A stretch of DNA of 64,000 nt, taken from the NCBI GenBank assembly GCA_031259085.1, contig JAIRMA010000061.1, forward strand, positions 46,740-110,739. Reading direction: 5' to 3'. The first letter of the stretch is position 1; every line of letters begins with the position of its first letter. The notes under the pieces were generated by a model. The model was not told the origin of the DNA, did no database searches, and was given only the letters and a program-made list of their open reading frames with translations. This DNA comes from Christensenellaceae bacterium (GTDB taxonomy: Bacteria > Bacillota > Clostridia > Christensenellales > DTU072). The position numbers and the translations under genes are program-made. Shown here piece by piece: positions 42,475 to 53,763 of the stretch.

Positions 42475-42858
42475 ACTCCCTCCGAATTAAGTATTGATTT
42501 ATTGTTGTAAGTAATATATAATATAACTAAGTAAAATAATTACTGTCATTTAATGTGTGTTAATTATTTCTAAAATAATCATTGCAATTGATAACAGTTA
42601 ATCAATGTTCTTGATATATATTACTATTTTTTGTTAAAATAATCAAGCAATATAACTATTAAACTATTTTTTTTAGTGTTTATTTGCATACATTTTGCTG
42701 TACAAATTCTTGTATTTTTGTTTGCAATTTTTTGATTTTAATGCTTTATTAAAGCGATCTAATCGTATAATATAGTCATATCAATAATTTGCAATATCCA
42801 AAAAATGAATGGTTTTTATCACAATAGACTCTAAAATAATTAGCGCGGGGAGGTACTT

Positions 42859-44067
42859 ATGAAAATCACTGCAATCATTTGTGAATACAATCCAATGACC
42901 AATGGACATATTAGACACTTGAATAAAGCCAAGTCTGATACAGGTTGTGATACTATATTATGCATTATGAGCGGTAGCTTTGTTCAGCGTGGAGATCCTG
43001 CAATAGCAGATAAATATTTTAGGGCACAAGTGGCGGTTAAACAGGGCGCAGATGTCGTAGTAGAGCTACCAACAATTTATGCAATTTCTCCTGCTGATAA
43101 TTTTGCATTTGGTGCAATTAAAACAATTTCTGCCTTCTCAGATGTTGAATATTTGAGCTTTGGTAGTGAATGTGGTGACGCCGAGTTATTAACTAAAGCT
43201 GCTATGCTTTTGTCTGATGAACCTGGAGAATTAAGTGCATTAATACAGAAAAATTCCAAAAACGGTGACAATTATCCCAAAGCCCGTGCCTTAGCACTTA
43301 ATGAATATGGAAAAAAACATAAGGATTTTGAGAATCTAATAGGGATTTTAGATAAACCAAATAATGTATTAGGGATTGCCTATATAACAGCAGTCTTAAA
43401 GGCAGGACTTAATATCAAAATTCATACAATAAAAAGAGATGGGGCAGACTATAACTCTGTAGAATGTGATTCAGACTATCCTTCTTCTACTGCAATTCGA
43501 AATGCAATAAAAAGAAAAGATTTAGAAAGTATTGCAAATGATGTGCCATACGAAGTATATTCATACATCTCAAAGTTGCAAACGGGTGAGGATGCTTTAA
43601 GTGATATGATTTTGTTTAAAATCAAAAGTATGAGTAAGGAAGAACTCTCTACTTGTTACGATGTATCCACTAATGGGATTTTGAATAGAATAAAGGCCGC
43701 TTCAATTTCTGCCACTACTCTAGACCAACTATTAGAAACTGCAAAAACAAAAAATCATACAATGGCACGTATTAAGCGCCTATGCTTATATGCTTTATTC
43801 GGTATTACAAATAAAATGTATCAAGATGCGGTTACTTGTCCAGCACACGTTAGCATTCTAGCCATTAATGAATCACGAAAAGATACTATCCTATCATCCC
43901 TATCTCTATCGTGCAAAAATGTTTTAACTAGATTCAGTGATGTTAATCGCGTAGATAAGACCTTAAGATTTTTGATTCAATTGGATTTTACCGCACAAGG
44001 AACGTTAAATATAATTAACAGGACAAGCTCATATAATAAAAAAATGTTACTTGTGTCTCGTTCCTAA
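42859..44067 (+). CDS. tmcAL: tRNA(Met) cytidine acetate ligase (YlbM family)
   Basis: IICEYNPMTNGHIRHLNKAK, MSGSFVQRGDPAI. Confidence 0.92.
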   Translation: MKITAIICEYNPMTNGHIRHLNKAKSDTGCDTILCIMSGSFVQRGDPAIADKYFRAQVAVKQGADVVVELPTIYAISPADNFAFGAIKTISAFSDVEYLSFGSECGDAELLTKAAMLLSDEPGELSALIQKNSKNGDNYPKARALALNEYGKKHKDFENLIGILDKPNNVLGIAYITAVLKAGLNIKIHTIKRDGADYNSVECDSDYPSSTAIRNAIKRKDLESIANDVPYEVYSYISKLQTGEDALSDMILFKIKSMSKEELSTCYDVSTNGILNRIKAASISATTLDQLLETAKTKNHTMARIKRLCLYALFGITNKMYQDAVTCPAHVSILAINESRKDTILSSLSLSCKNVLTRFSDVNRVDKTLRFLIQLDFTAQGTLNIINRTSSYNKKMLLVSRS

Positions 44068-44103
44068 CTATAATTTTGCTTACATGTTATATTTTTCTTA
44101 ATT

Positions 44104-44139
44104 AAAAAAACACCAGAATTAAATTCTGGTGTTTTTTTT
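44104..44139. terminator. Bidirectional terminator between tmcAL and rpsR
   Basis: AAAAAAACACCAGAATTAAATTCTGGTGTTTTTTTT. Confidence 0.9.
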
Positions 44140-44171
44140 GTATATATGCATTTCCAATGAACAAACTACTT

Positions 44172-44465
44172 CTATTCACCTTTAAAAGGTATAAGTGCCA
44201 TCACCCGCGCCCTTTTTATCGCGATGGCTAACAGTCTTTGATGAGTGACACATACTCCAGATATCCTGCGTGGTATTATTTTGCCTTTCTCTGTTATATA
44301 TTTCGGTCTCTGTTTCTCAGAATTCTTGTCAAAATAGGATGTCCTTTCAATTTCTCTAGCTATTCCAATATAATTAATATCATTTGTTCTTGTAACACAA
44401 AAATTACATACTTTTTTTCTTGCTGGTCTGCGTCCAGAATATGCTGGCCTTGAGTCCTTATTCAT
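44172..44465 (-). CDS. rpsR: 30S ribosomal protein S18
   Basis: [17 protein letters not shown]...[22 protein letters not shown]. Confidence 0.95.
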   Translation of the reverse strand: MNKDSRPAYSGRRPARKKVCNFCVTRTNDINYIGIAREIERTSYFDKNSEKQRPKYITEKGKIIPRRISGVCVTHQRLLAIAIKRARVMALIPFKGE

Positions 44466-44483
44466 TTTGTTATTTTCTCCTTT

Positions 44484-44915
44484 TTAAAATGGTAAATCGT
44501 CGCTTTCGACAGTGACGTTTTTAAGTTGGTCCACCACTTTGTGGTCATCTTTAGGGGTATCGGATCCATAATACTGTGGGCTGTCAGTAGTGTCACCTTT
44601 AGTTCCCAAAAATTCAACTTCATCTGCTACTATATCTACGCTCTGTCTTTTAGTTCCATCGTTACTAGTATACTGAGAAATTTGAATTGAACCAGAAACT
44701 ATTACTGGCTTTCCCTTCTTTAAATATTTTGCACAGTTTTCAGCTATCGCACGCCAGCAAACAACATTGAAAAAATCAGTGTTGACTTCTCCTTCCTTTG
44801 TTTTTGTGGGATAAGATCTTTGAACTGCAAGCCCGAATTTACACAACTTTGCTCCGCCTGCGGTTGATAATTCTGGGTCACGAGTTAAATTCCCTTTAGC
44901 AATAAACTTATTCAT
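44484..44915 (-). CDS. ssb: Single-stranded DNA-binding protein
   Basis: MNKFIAKGNLTRDPEL, FNVVCWRAIAENCAKYLKKG, DDLPF tail. Confidence 0.96.
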   Translation of the reverse strand: MNKFIAKGNLTRDPELSTAGGAKLCKFGLAVQRSYPTKTKEGEVNTDFFNVVCWRAIAENCAKYLKKGKPVIVSGSIQISQYTSNDGTKRQSVDIVADEVEFLGTKGDTTDSPQYYGSDTPKDDHKVVDQLKNVTVESDDLPF

Positions 44916-44925
44916 AAATTCACCT

Positions 44926-45210
44926 CTATTCGTCTAGAGTGATTAGTTGGCGAAGAATTACGTCACTAATGCGCATTTGTCTATTAACTTCTAATGGGAT
45001 AGTTGATGGACCCTCAAACAAAACAAGAACATAAAACCCTTCGGTTTTACGATTTATTGGATAGGCTAATGTGCGCTTGTCCCATTGGTCGGTTTTTGTA
45101 ATAGAACCGCCCAAACTTGTTATTAGCTCTGTATATTTATCAACGATAGCTTGTCTAGCTTCCTTTTCCAAGCTCGCGTCAATAATATATAATAATTGAT
45201 ATTTTGTCAT
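44926..45210 (-). CDS. rpsF: 30S ribosomal protein S6
   Basis: YQLLYIIDASLEKEARQAIVDKY...DQWDKRTLAYPINRKTEGFYVLVLF. Confidence 0.95.
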   Translation of the reverse strand: MTKYQLLYIIDASLEKEARQAIVDKYTELITSLGGSITKTDQWDKRTLAYPINRKTEGFYVLVLFEGPSTIPLEVNRQMRISDVILRQLITLDE

Positions 45211-46084
45211 TAAAAAAACTCCTTATGGTCATTTGGCTTCTCTCGAGAAGCAAGGATATCTCGCATGTAACCGCGAGATTATATGGATATATAATAACAA
45301 AGTTTTTGTGGTTTGTAAAGTAAATTTAATTGAATAATCTGGATATTTACTAATTTGATCGATTATTGTAAATAAATATAGTCCTTGTTTTTGTGTTTGG
45401 TTTCACTTTTTTCAGTACGTTAATATGAATTTAACCGACATTCTAATGCTTAATTATATGCTTGTTCCTTTTCTATTAAAGCTAATTAAAACTTAATTGC
45501 TTATTAAATCTAATGGATCTGGTTAAAAATGCTAATTCTATTCAAAATCGCTCCTTAAGAGATTTAACTATTCAAATTTAACATTTTAATCTCAAAAAAA
45601 GAAGAAATATTCCTTTCTCACAAATCTTTTTTAAGTCAAAAATAATTATAATTTCTCTTTTCATATGAAAACTAAAAAAATCATGACTTATAGGCTGTGA
45701 AAAGCTAGAAATATATGGCTTAGTCCAAAATTATCGACTTAATTCACCATTCCCTTAATTGATCTTAAGGCTTGTTTGCTTATGAATTTTTCGGTTATTT
45801 ATTTTGAAATAATTACATTATTGTTAAATCTATAAATTTTGTTTAAAAAGCATAATTTTACTCGCCATAAAACTTTTTTTATAGTATAATTATAAAGATT
45901 TAATTTTGTATGAATCGGTATCACATCTTTATAATATATGTGACACTCATATTCAACGCTTTTCTATGTTAAATTTACATAAATTTCTAGCTTTATGTGA
46001 TCTCAAATTGCGGAATTAGAAATTAAATAACCATTCTATAAATTTGCGATGTAGATTTTCAGTACTGTAGGTCAGGTAGTCTAA

Positions 46085-48760
46085 ATGACAGTTAAAACAA
46101 GACGCTTTAGCATAATAATTTTCATATGTGCCGTTTTTATAACTGCGTTAGTTACAATTGTTAGTTTCACTAACAATTTTGCAACGGCAAAAATTACTTA
46201 TCCAGGTCTTGAATTTCCAATAGCTGAAAATTCTGGAAACATTACGTATGATCCTACAAAAACACTCGCCGATTTTAATCTTATTAATGGTTCAACTTCG
46301 GCTGGAACTTTTGTATGGAAATATCCAGGTTTAACACCAACATGTAACGTCACACTCTATGACGTTGTTTTTACACCCTTTGATCAGAGTAATTACGAGA
46401 TCGAAACAAAAGCTGTAGAGCTTATCATTAAGAAAGCAACACCTACATCAATCACATTCCCAGAAATTACTCAAACTCATACTTACAGTGTCAATTTAAA
46501 ACTGCAGGACATTCAATTTACAAATGGCGCAGGTGATGGAAATTTTTCATGGAATAACGGTGAGAATGAATTATTAACTGTTGGGACAAAATCATACACA
46601 CTGACATTTACACCCAGGGATCTCATTAATTATGATTATTCGAGTTATTCCAGTTTATCAAAAAACTACACAATAACTATTACACCAGCGGTTGGTTCCG
46701 TAGTTTTCCCAACACACTTAAACATAGTTTATGAGCCAAATAAGACTTTGGGTGACATTGACATAGTTGAAAAGGCCTCTGTGGATAGCGGTGGCAAAGT
46801 GGGTGGGAATGGATCCTTTTATTGGAAAACCCCAACAACAGTTATATCAACGTCTCTCACAAATTCTTTAGTTGTTTTTGTTCCTAATCCAAATTATTCG
46901 TTTGAGGATCAGACGTTTGAGAGATCCATTACTATAGTGATTGACAAGGCTACGCCTCCAAATTTAGTTTTTCCTACAGCAAATTCTATAATATATGCTC
47001 CGACTAAACAATTATCTCAAATTGCATTAATAGATGGATTAGGTGATGGTAAATTTGATTGGAAATATCCCACGACAATCCCACAAGTAACCATTAATAG
47101 TTACCTCGTTGTATTTGTCCCACGCGATTCTAACAACTATGATTATCAAGATGTCGCATGCGAGGCAATGGTCACATTATTAGTCGAAAAGGCAACTCCT
47201 GATACAATAATTTTTCCATCAGCACCAACAATGATCACTTACAATCCGAATCACACCCTGATAAACATCCCCTTGTCTGGTGGAGCAGGTGATGGCGGTT
47301 TCTCGTGGGCTAGTCCTAACACTGTGCCAGTAGTCGCGATCACTGACTACGTTATTTTATTCACGCCTAGAGATGAGGTTAATTATAATTACACTGAAAT
47401 TCCAAGGACTCATACAGTACAAATTACAGTGCAAAAAGCAATCCCTGTAAACGTGATATTCCCGACTACACAAGCTGTAACATATGATCCAACATCATCA
47501 TTGGAAAATGTCGCATTTGTCAGAGAGAGTGGCAGCGGGGATGGTTCGTTTCAGTGGACTACTCCCTCTATAGTACCATCTGCATCAGTCAGTTCATATC
47601 AAGTAAAATTCACACCGTCTGATATAGCTAATTACGAGATTCTTTATTCAATGATAGATCTCCAAGTTAATAAGCTACAGTTGAGCGAAGTATCTGATCA
47701 CGGAGTGCAGTTTCCATCAATTTTAGGCGCTGTACAATATGACCCCACTTCTACTTTATCTAATATTGCAATTAATGGTATCACCTCAACTTACACTGGC
47801 ACGTTTAACTGGGCTGATCCTAATATTATTCCGACTGTCAATGTGACTCAGTATGATGCAGTTTTTGTCCCTGACGATGCAAATATTATAGGCCTCACAT
47901 ATAAAATTACATTAACCGTCCAAAAGGCAATTGCTACATCCTTCCCGCGTCCAGACGACTTCACTCTTCCTTTTACTTATACTGAAAGCCTAAGCTTATT
48001 GGATATCACTTTTTCAAATAATAGCGAGGGTAGTTATGAATGGACGAATCACAACATAAATCCATTCGTAAATAATGATGGTTATACCGCTGTTTTTGTC
48101 CCATACAATAATTCTAATTATGATTATTCTGAATTAGAAACCCTTGAATTCACAGTTATACCTTTGATTAGTCCTAAAACACTTTCTCCATCAGAATACA
48201 CTATTCCTACCGATTTAAGAGCTACATATGGAGACACTCTGTCTGATATTATATTACCTAATGGCTTTAATTGGGAAATCCCTGAGAATACTCAAGTCGG
48301 TCCAGTAGGGAACCGCGTTTTCAGCGCATCATATCACCCAACCACAAATTCTCAAAATTATGTTACTATAACTAATATTGCCTTAACAATTACTGTAGAA
48401 AAGGCCACAAATAGTGCTCAACCTAGTGCATCTGACGTAAAGGTTGCCAAAAAAAGTGGAAGCTCAATAGTGTTTGAAAGCGACAAGGCTCTCGAATATT
48501 CTATAGATGGCGGTAAAACGTGGCAGAGCTCACCTGTATTTACTGAGTTAACACCACAGAAAGAATATAAATTTTTAGTACGAATTAAAGAAGATGAATT
48601 TTATCTTGCTAGCGCAAATTGGCAAGAAATTGTAATTAAAACACCAATGTCAGGATTTCTTGCAGCTCTAATTGTCATAGCTGGCTTTTTGGTAGCGGGA
48701 ATAATTTTTGCGATAGTATACTATCTATGTGTAAAAAGGCAAACTGACAAAAAACTATAA
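46085..48760 (+). CDS. Surface protein with about nine MBG/YDG-like repeats and C-terminal TM anchor
   Basis: Recurrent F P..I.Y.P...L..I....GDG.F.W..P...P......Y.V.FTP.D..NY.Y units; hydrophobic C-terminus FLAALIVIAGFLVAGIIFAIVYYLCVKRQ. Confidence 0.85.
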   Translation: MTVKTRRFSIIIFICAVFITALVTIVSFTNNFATAKITYPGLEFPIAENSGNITYDPTKTLADFNLINGSTSAGTFVWKYPGLTPTCNVTLYDVVFTPFDQSNYEIETKAVELIIKKATPTSITFPEITQTHTYSVNLKLQDIQFTNGAGDGNFSWNNGENELLTVGTKSYTLTFTPRDLINYDYSSYSSLSKNYTITITPAVGSVVFPTHLNIVYEPNKTLGDIDIVEKASVDSGGKVGGNGSFYWKTPTTVISTSLTNSLVVFVPNPNYSFEDQTFERSITIVIDKATPPNLVFPTANSIIYAPTKQLSQIALIDGLGDGKFDWKYPTTIPQVTINSYLVVFVPRDSNNYDYQDVACEAMVTLLVEKATPDTIIFPSAPTMITYNPNHTLINIPLSGGAGDGGFSWASPNTVPVVAITDYVILFTPRDEVNYNYTEIPRTHTVQITVQKAIPVNVIFPTTQAVTYDPTSSLENVAFVRESGSGDGSFQWTTPSIVPSASVSSYQVKFTPSDIANYEILYSMIDLQVNKLQLSEVSDHGVQFPSILGAVQYDPTSTLSNIAINGITSTYTGTFNWADPNIIPTVNVTQYDAVFVPDDANIIGLTYKITLTVQKAIATSFPRPDDFTLPFTYTESLSLLDITFSNNSEGSYEWTNHNINPFVNNDGYTAVFVPYNNSNYDYSELETLEFTVIPLISPKTLSPSEYTIPTDLRATYGDTLSDIILPNGFNWEIPENTQVGPVGNRVFSASYHPTTNSQNYVTITNIALTITVEKATNSAQPSASDVKVAKKSGSSIVFESDKALEYSIDGGKTWQSSPVFTELTPQKEYKFLVRIKEDEFYLASANWQEIVIKTPMSGFLAALIVIAGFLVAGIIFAIVYYLCVKRQTDKKL

Positions 48761-48809
48761 AATAACACATTGCATCTTACATGCAAAATTAAGGATAAAT
48801 ATATAACAT

Positions 48810-50060
48810 ATGACATTTAATGAATTGAACTTATCACAACCGATTTTAAAAGCTATATCGAAAATTGGATTCTCTGAACCAACTGAAATACAAGCCAAAT
48901 GCATCCCCGAATTACTTTCAAAGAAAGATGTAGTAGGCCAATCCATGACAGGATCTGGTAAGACTTTTGCATTTGGCATTCCAGCTATTGAATCTATTGA
49001 TCAAAACATCAATGAAATACAAGCGCTGATTTTATGTCCGACTAGAGAACTCGCAATACAAATTACAGACGAGCTACGTAAATTAACTTCTTATAACCAT
49101 AGTATAGGCATTGCGCCAGTTTATGGCGGGCACAATATGGCTAAGCAAATTATGTCTATTAAAAAGAGTAAAATTGTAGTTGGTACTCCTGGCAGAATAT
49201 TAGACCATATGCACAGAAAAACTCTAAAACTTAATTCCATAAGCTTTGTGGTCTTAGATGAAGCTGACGAAATGTTGAACATGGGATTTAGACACGACAT
49301 TGAAACAATCTTAAAAGCTACCCCACGAAACAACAAAACTACTGCGATGTTTTCTGCGACAATGCCTGTTGCTATTAAATCACTAATGGTGACACACATG
49401 CATTCGCCAGTATTTATAGAGACTTCTAAATCTACCACCACGCAGGAGGAAATAGACGAAACATTTCTTAGAACTATACCTGGTGGCAAAAAACAAGCCG
49501 TTCTTGAGTTGCTAAATAAACTTCATCCACAAAGTGCAATTGTCTTTTGTAATACCAGACAAATGGTAGATTCACTCACTAGGTTCCTAATATCACACTC
49601 AATAGACGCTAAAGCAATACACGGTGATAGAACTCAATCTGAGCGCAAGAGAACTATGGATCTAATGAAAGCACATAATTTAACAATTTTAGTCGCAACA
49701 GATGTGGCTGCACGAGGAATTGATATTGACAGTGTTGAGTATATTATAAACTTTGATATTCCCAATGATTTTGAATTGTATACGCATCGGATTGGAAGAA
49801 CAGGCCGAGCTGGGAAAAAGGGTGTTTCTATCTCTATTGTTGATGATGCAGAGAAATTAGACACATTGACGGCTATTATAAAATCTAGGAAAACAACTCT
49901 TAGAGAACATGAATTATCTACAACCCTATCAACCTTTTCTGATATTGTTTCGACTAAAAATTCACCAAAATCAGCTATGCATGGCGGCGGACCTTATAAT
50001 GCTAAATCTAAAACATTTATACCTTTTATGAAGTCGAACTCTCGAAGGAAACTTCGCTAG
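48810..50060 (+). CDS. DEAD-box RNA helicase
   Basis: GSGKTFAF, VVLDEADEML, HRIGRTGRAGKKG. Confidence 0.96.
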   Translation: MTFNELNLSQPILKAISKIGFSEPTEIQAKCIPELLSKKDVVGQSMTGSGKTFAFGIPAIESIDQNINEIQALILCPTRELAIQITDELRKLTSYNHSIGIAPVYGGHNMAKQIMSIKKSKIVVGTPGRILDHMHRKTLKLNSISFVVLDEADEMLNMGFRHDIETILKATPRNNKTTAMFSATMPVAIKSLMVTHMHSPVFIETSKSTTTQEEIDETFLRTIPGGKKQAVLELLNKLHPQSAIVFCNTRQMVDSLTRFLISHSIDAKAIHGDRTQSERKRTMDLMKAHNLTILVATDVAARGIDIDSVEYIINFDIPNDFELYTHRIGRTGRAGKKGVSISIVDDAEKLDTLTAIIKSRKTTLREHELSTTLSTFSDIVSTKNSPKSAMHGGGPYNAKSKTFIPFMKSNSRRKLR

Positions 50061-50090
50061 TATACTTAAAAAGTTTATTTATAATCGGCT

Positions 50091-51077
50091 TTAAAAGAAA
50101 ATTTGACATATGACCAGTGTCACTGAAAAGCTTAATATGCTTTGCCAAACCTTTGTAATCAAATATTTTCTAAACTTAATCTTGCATTTTATTAAGAAAG
50201 CCATTGATTGAAGAGCTATTGACATGCCTCCAAAAGCTAACATAACAGATAAAATAGGTAGAATTATCTTTGGATCATAATTCAGTTTTGAAATAATAAT
50301 TATCCCGCGCGTGGGTTCGATTATAGAAGTGATAATAGCTGATGAGATTTCATTTGGCACTTTAAAAAGCCTCAATACACTTGAAATTCCACTAATAATA
50401 GACAAGCTGTTTAGTAGAGTTATTATAACATTAAAAATAATAATGTATGCGCCAACTATAAGAATTGATGTGGTGCTACTGCTTACGGCATTTGTCAGAG
50501 TTTCAGATATTTGTGGTGCCTTAAATTGATTTTTTATTATTAACGGTCTCTCTTCTCTATGTTCATTCAAAATAGCCGATTTTCCAAATAATACTCCGTT
50601 TAATATAGCCCCTATATAATGAGAAATTAACAAAGCTATCCCTATGTATCTATTGTTAAAATGAGCAGTCCCAATCGTTCCTAATATGAATAGCGGACTA
50701 GCTGTTGATGTAAATGGTATGATTGACTCAGCTCTTGACGTATCCAATAATTTCTGATCATAGCAATCAGAAATTAATTTTGCTCCTGTTGGATAACCAG
50801 AAATTGAGGCTATCGCAAATATAGAATATCCAATTCGAGGGGCATTGAAGATATTCAATCTCCGCCTTTTTTTAGACTGGCTTAAGTCATTAGCTAAAAT
50901 TTGTAATATTAAGACCTTCGAAAAAAAGAAAAATGGAAAGAGGTTAGGAAAAATGTACACTGCAAAAATCGACAAACTATCCAGAACCGAGTCTATATAC
51001 GGTTTTGGATTAATTGCAATCATGATCATAATAACTGATGTGATTCCTGTCATTACTACAATTGAATATTTTCTCAC
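50091..51077 (-). CDS. ylbJ: Sporulation integral membrane protein YlbJ
   Basis: FPNLFPFFFFSKVL, SGYPTGAKLISD gate-type motifs. Confidence 0.85.
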   Translation of the reverse strand: MRKYSIVVMTGITSVIMIMIAINPKPYIDSVLDSLSIFAVYIFPNLFPFFFFSKVLILQILANDLSQSKKRRRLNIFNAPRIGYSIFAIASISGYPTGAKLISDCYDQKLLDTSRAESIIPFTSTASPLFILGTIGTAHFNNRYIGIALLISHYIGAILNGVLFGKSAILNEHREERPLIIKNQFKAPQISETLTNAVSSSTTSILIVGAYIIIFNVIITLLNSLSIISGISSVLRLFKVPNEISSAIITSIIEPTRGIIIISKLNYDPKIILPILSVMLAFGGMSIALQSMAFLIKCKIKFRKYLITKVWQSILSFSVTLVICQIFF

Positions 51078-51198
51078 TCACATATTTTATGCAATATGTA
51101 TGCTAAATATTTTTAAAAAGAACATGTGAGGAATATATAAATCAGCGTGGTTTTTGCTTTTTAATCTTATTCAAATTCACATGATGTTATTGATATGC

Positions 51199-52227
51199 TT
51201 ATCTAAGATAATATTTGTTTTCGATTTCCTTTATAGTAACAATTCTTTTTTCTATTAATGATGTTTGAGCGGCTATCCCCATTAGTACTGGCTTTAACCC
51301 GTCTAATACGTTCACTAAAACTGGTGTGTCGTTTACAATCGAAGTTATAAATGCCTTTATTTCACTAATATAGGCCTCGGTGTATCTGTCTAAAAAGAAG
51401 TATTTAGGTTTTTCACCAATTATTCCATTACTGTTACTTATAACAGCAGTTGAATTTGTATCATTAGAAATCGAAATTTGTCCTAAACTTCCAAACGCCT
51501 CAATCCTTTGATCATAACCATATGTTGTTTGACGGCAATTATCAATTATTGCTGTGCACCCATTATCTAATGTTATTATAACGGCGGCTGTATCAATATC
51601 CCCAGCCATTCCAATCTCACTACTAACATTTGCGGCGCCTGTAGCAAAAACAGCTACTGGCTCTGCTTTTGATATAAAGCGAACCATGTCAAAATCGTGT
51701 ATCGTCATGTCTAGGAAAATTCCACCAGAGACTTTAATGTAGGAAATAGGTGGTGGGGCAGGATCTCTAGAGGTGATTTTTAAAATATTAAGAGCCCCTA
51801 TCAGCCCATTTCGAGTAGCATCCTCAACAGCTTGGAAATTGTGATCGAATCTTCGATTAAATCCCACTTGGTATTTAATTTTAGAGTCTCTTAATGCATC
51901 TATAACCTTGTTTATTTTATTTACATCATGGTCAATCGGTTTTTCACAAAATACATGTTTCTTTTTTGCTATTGCATCCAGCGAAATTTGGCTATGCGTG
52001 TCTGTGGATGAGCATATGAGAACAGCATCAATCGATTTGTCCATCAATATTTTATTATAATCATCGTAAATCTCAAAAATACCTATCGAGTTTGCCCATT
52101 TTTTAATATCATCATTAATCAGTGGATCTGCAATAGCCTTTATTTTAGCTTCTGGAACAAGCCTCGATATGCTCTCTGCATGTACCCTTCCGATGCGGCC
52201 AACGCCAATAATACCTATGTTTAACAT
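51199..52227 (-). CDS. iolG: Gfo/Idh/MocA oxidoreductase, probably inositol 2-dehydrogenase
   Basis: IGVGRIGRVHAESI, CEKPIDHDVN, VGFNRRFDHNF, MTIHDFDMVRF. Confidence 0.85.
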   Translation of the reverse strand: MLNIGIIGVGRIGRVHAESISRLVPEAKIKAIADPLINDDIKKWANSIGIFEIYDDYNKILMDKSIDAVLICSSTDTHSQISLDAIAKKKHVFCEKPIDHDVNKINKVIDALRDSKIKYQVGFNRRFDHNFQAVEDATRNGLIGALNILKITSRDPAPPPISYIKVSGGIFLDMTIHDFDMVRFISKAEPVAVFATGAANVSSEIGMAGDIDTAAVIITLDNGCTAIIDNCRQTTYGYDQRIEAFGSLGQISISNDTNSTAVISNSNGIIGEKPKYFFLDRYTEAYISEIKAFITSIVNDTPVLVNVLDGLKPVLMGIAAQTSLIEKRIVTIKEIENKYYLR

Positions 52228-52403
52228 ATAAACTCCATTGCCTCACTCTTGTTGCTAAGAGCTTTCTTTAATTGCGATTCGTTTGATCTGAGAATATTTT
52301 AATGATTTGCCTGCTATCATTACATTGAATTATATCATTATAGAACAAAATATGCAAGTGACACTCTGCATGTTAAATGCAAATTATTTGAAAACGCCAA
52401 GAG

Positions 52404-53297
52404 CTATATCTTTCCGTTTTCTTTAATATATTTTCTCGCTATCAATGCCATTTCGAATGGGTTAGCAATACTTGGATCTTGCTCAGCCTCGACAAGCAAC
52501 CAACCAATGTATTCGTTATCAGCTAGGACTTGAAAAATAGGCACAAAATCGATTGCCCCATCGCCTGGAACAGTAAATGTACCAAGCTTAACGCCTTGCA
52601 AAAACGAAAGATTATCCTCTTTGACTTTTTCAATTATTTGTGGTCTAATATCTTTTAAATGAATATGCTTGATTCTAGAAATATACTTATTCAAGATTAT
52701 CATCGGATCAATTCCACAATATGCTAAATGTCCAGTGTCAAATAATAATGATACAGAATTAGGATCGGTGTTTAGCATTAATCTATCAATTTCTTCCTCA
52801 GTTTGAACTACAGTTCCCATGTGATGATGATAAACTAAAGCGAGTCCGAATTCTTGAGCGATTTCACCTAGCCAGTTTAAGCTTTTACATAAAAGTGCCC
52901 ATTCCTGATCATTCATTGAGTATTTTTCACCAAACACAGGTACATTGCTGCCTTGAATACTGAATGTTTGCTCACTTACGCCAATGCATTTAGCACCTAC
53001 TGCTTTTAGGAGCTTACATTTCTTTCTGAATTCAATATCAATATCATTAAATGGTTGTGACAAAGTATATGCTGAAAACCACGCGTTTGCAACTGTTAGT
53101 TTTCTAACTCTTAAATAACGACGTAATTCATTTATTTTGGTTGGATACTTCCCACCCAATTCTGTGCCTTTAAAACCAGCTAATGCTGTCTCACTTAAAC
53201 ATTGCTGAAACGAATTTTCAGCCCCAAGCTCTGGCATATCATCATTAGTCCATCCAATCGGTGCAATTCCAAGTCTAATGTTTTTTTTATTTAACAT
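52404..53297 (-). CDS. iolE: Myo-inosose-2 dehydratase-like TIM-barrel protein
   Basis: IAPIGWTNDDMPELG, YHHHMGTVVQTEEEIDRLM, LFDTGHLAYCG. Confidence 0.88.
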   Translation of the reverse strand: MLNKKNIRLGIAPIGWTNDDMPELGAENSFQQCLSETALAGFKGTELGGKYPTKINELRRYLRVRKLTVANAWFSAYTLSQPFNDIDIEFRKKCKLLKAVGAKCIGVSEQTFSIQGSNVPVFGEKYSMNDQEWALLCKSLNWLGEIAQEFGLALVYHHHMGTVVQTEEEIDRLMLNTDPNSVSLLFDTGHLAYCGIDPMIILNKYISRIKHIHLKDIRPQIIEKVKEDNLSFLQGVKLGTFTVPGDGAIDFVPIFQVLADNEYIGWLLVEAEQDPSIANPFEMALIARKYIKENGKI

Positions 53298-53714
53298 TTA
53301 GTAACTCCTACGTAATATGATTAGAAAATCTGTTTCTTTGTTGTATACATTATGATCATTTTGCACGTACTTTGAAAAGAAAACACAAAACAACTCAAAT
53401 AAATATTGGATTTTCACATGAATAAATATAACAAATTTAATCCAAAAAAACAAGAAATTAAATGTACAAATATGCTAAATTGTAAAATTTCTTGCTAATA
53501 TAATTCTTATGCCTAGTAACATATAACACTTTGGATACCTAGTTAGTATAAAATCAGTTACTAATTGTGAAATATTTGTCTGAGAAGAGATAGGTTGCTT
53601 AAATTTAAACGTAGAGATGAGCATATAATTTGTGCGATCCATAGATCATTCTGGCAATATAATAAACTTCTTGAATCATTAAATTTGATGCCACTTATTC
53701 TAAAAGAGGCTTAA

Positions 53715-53743
53715 ATAAAAAAACCCACTGTTTCCAGTGGGTT
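53715..53743 (-). terminator. Terminator of rplM-rpsI
   Basis: Minus strand AACCCACTGGAAACAGTGGGTT followed by T-rich tail. Confidence 0.8.
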
Positions 53744-53763
53744 AAATCAAATTTGACAAATAA

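Noticed and set aside
45921-45942. TCACAT-N10-ATGTGA palindrome upstream of the repeat surface protein
   Set aside because: Short and AT-rich; could be chance or a weak hairpin, with no supporting copy found.
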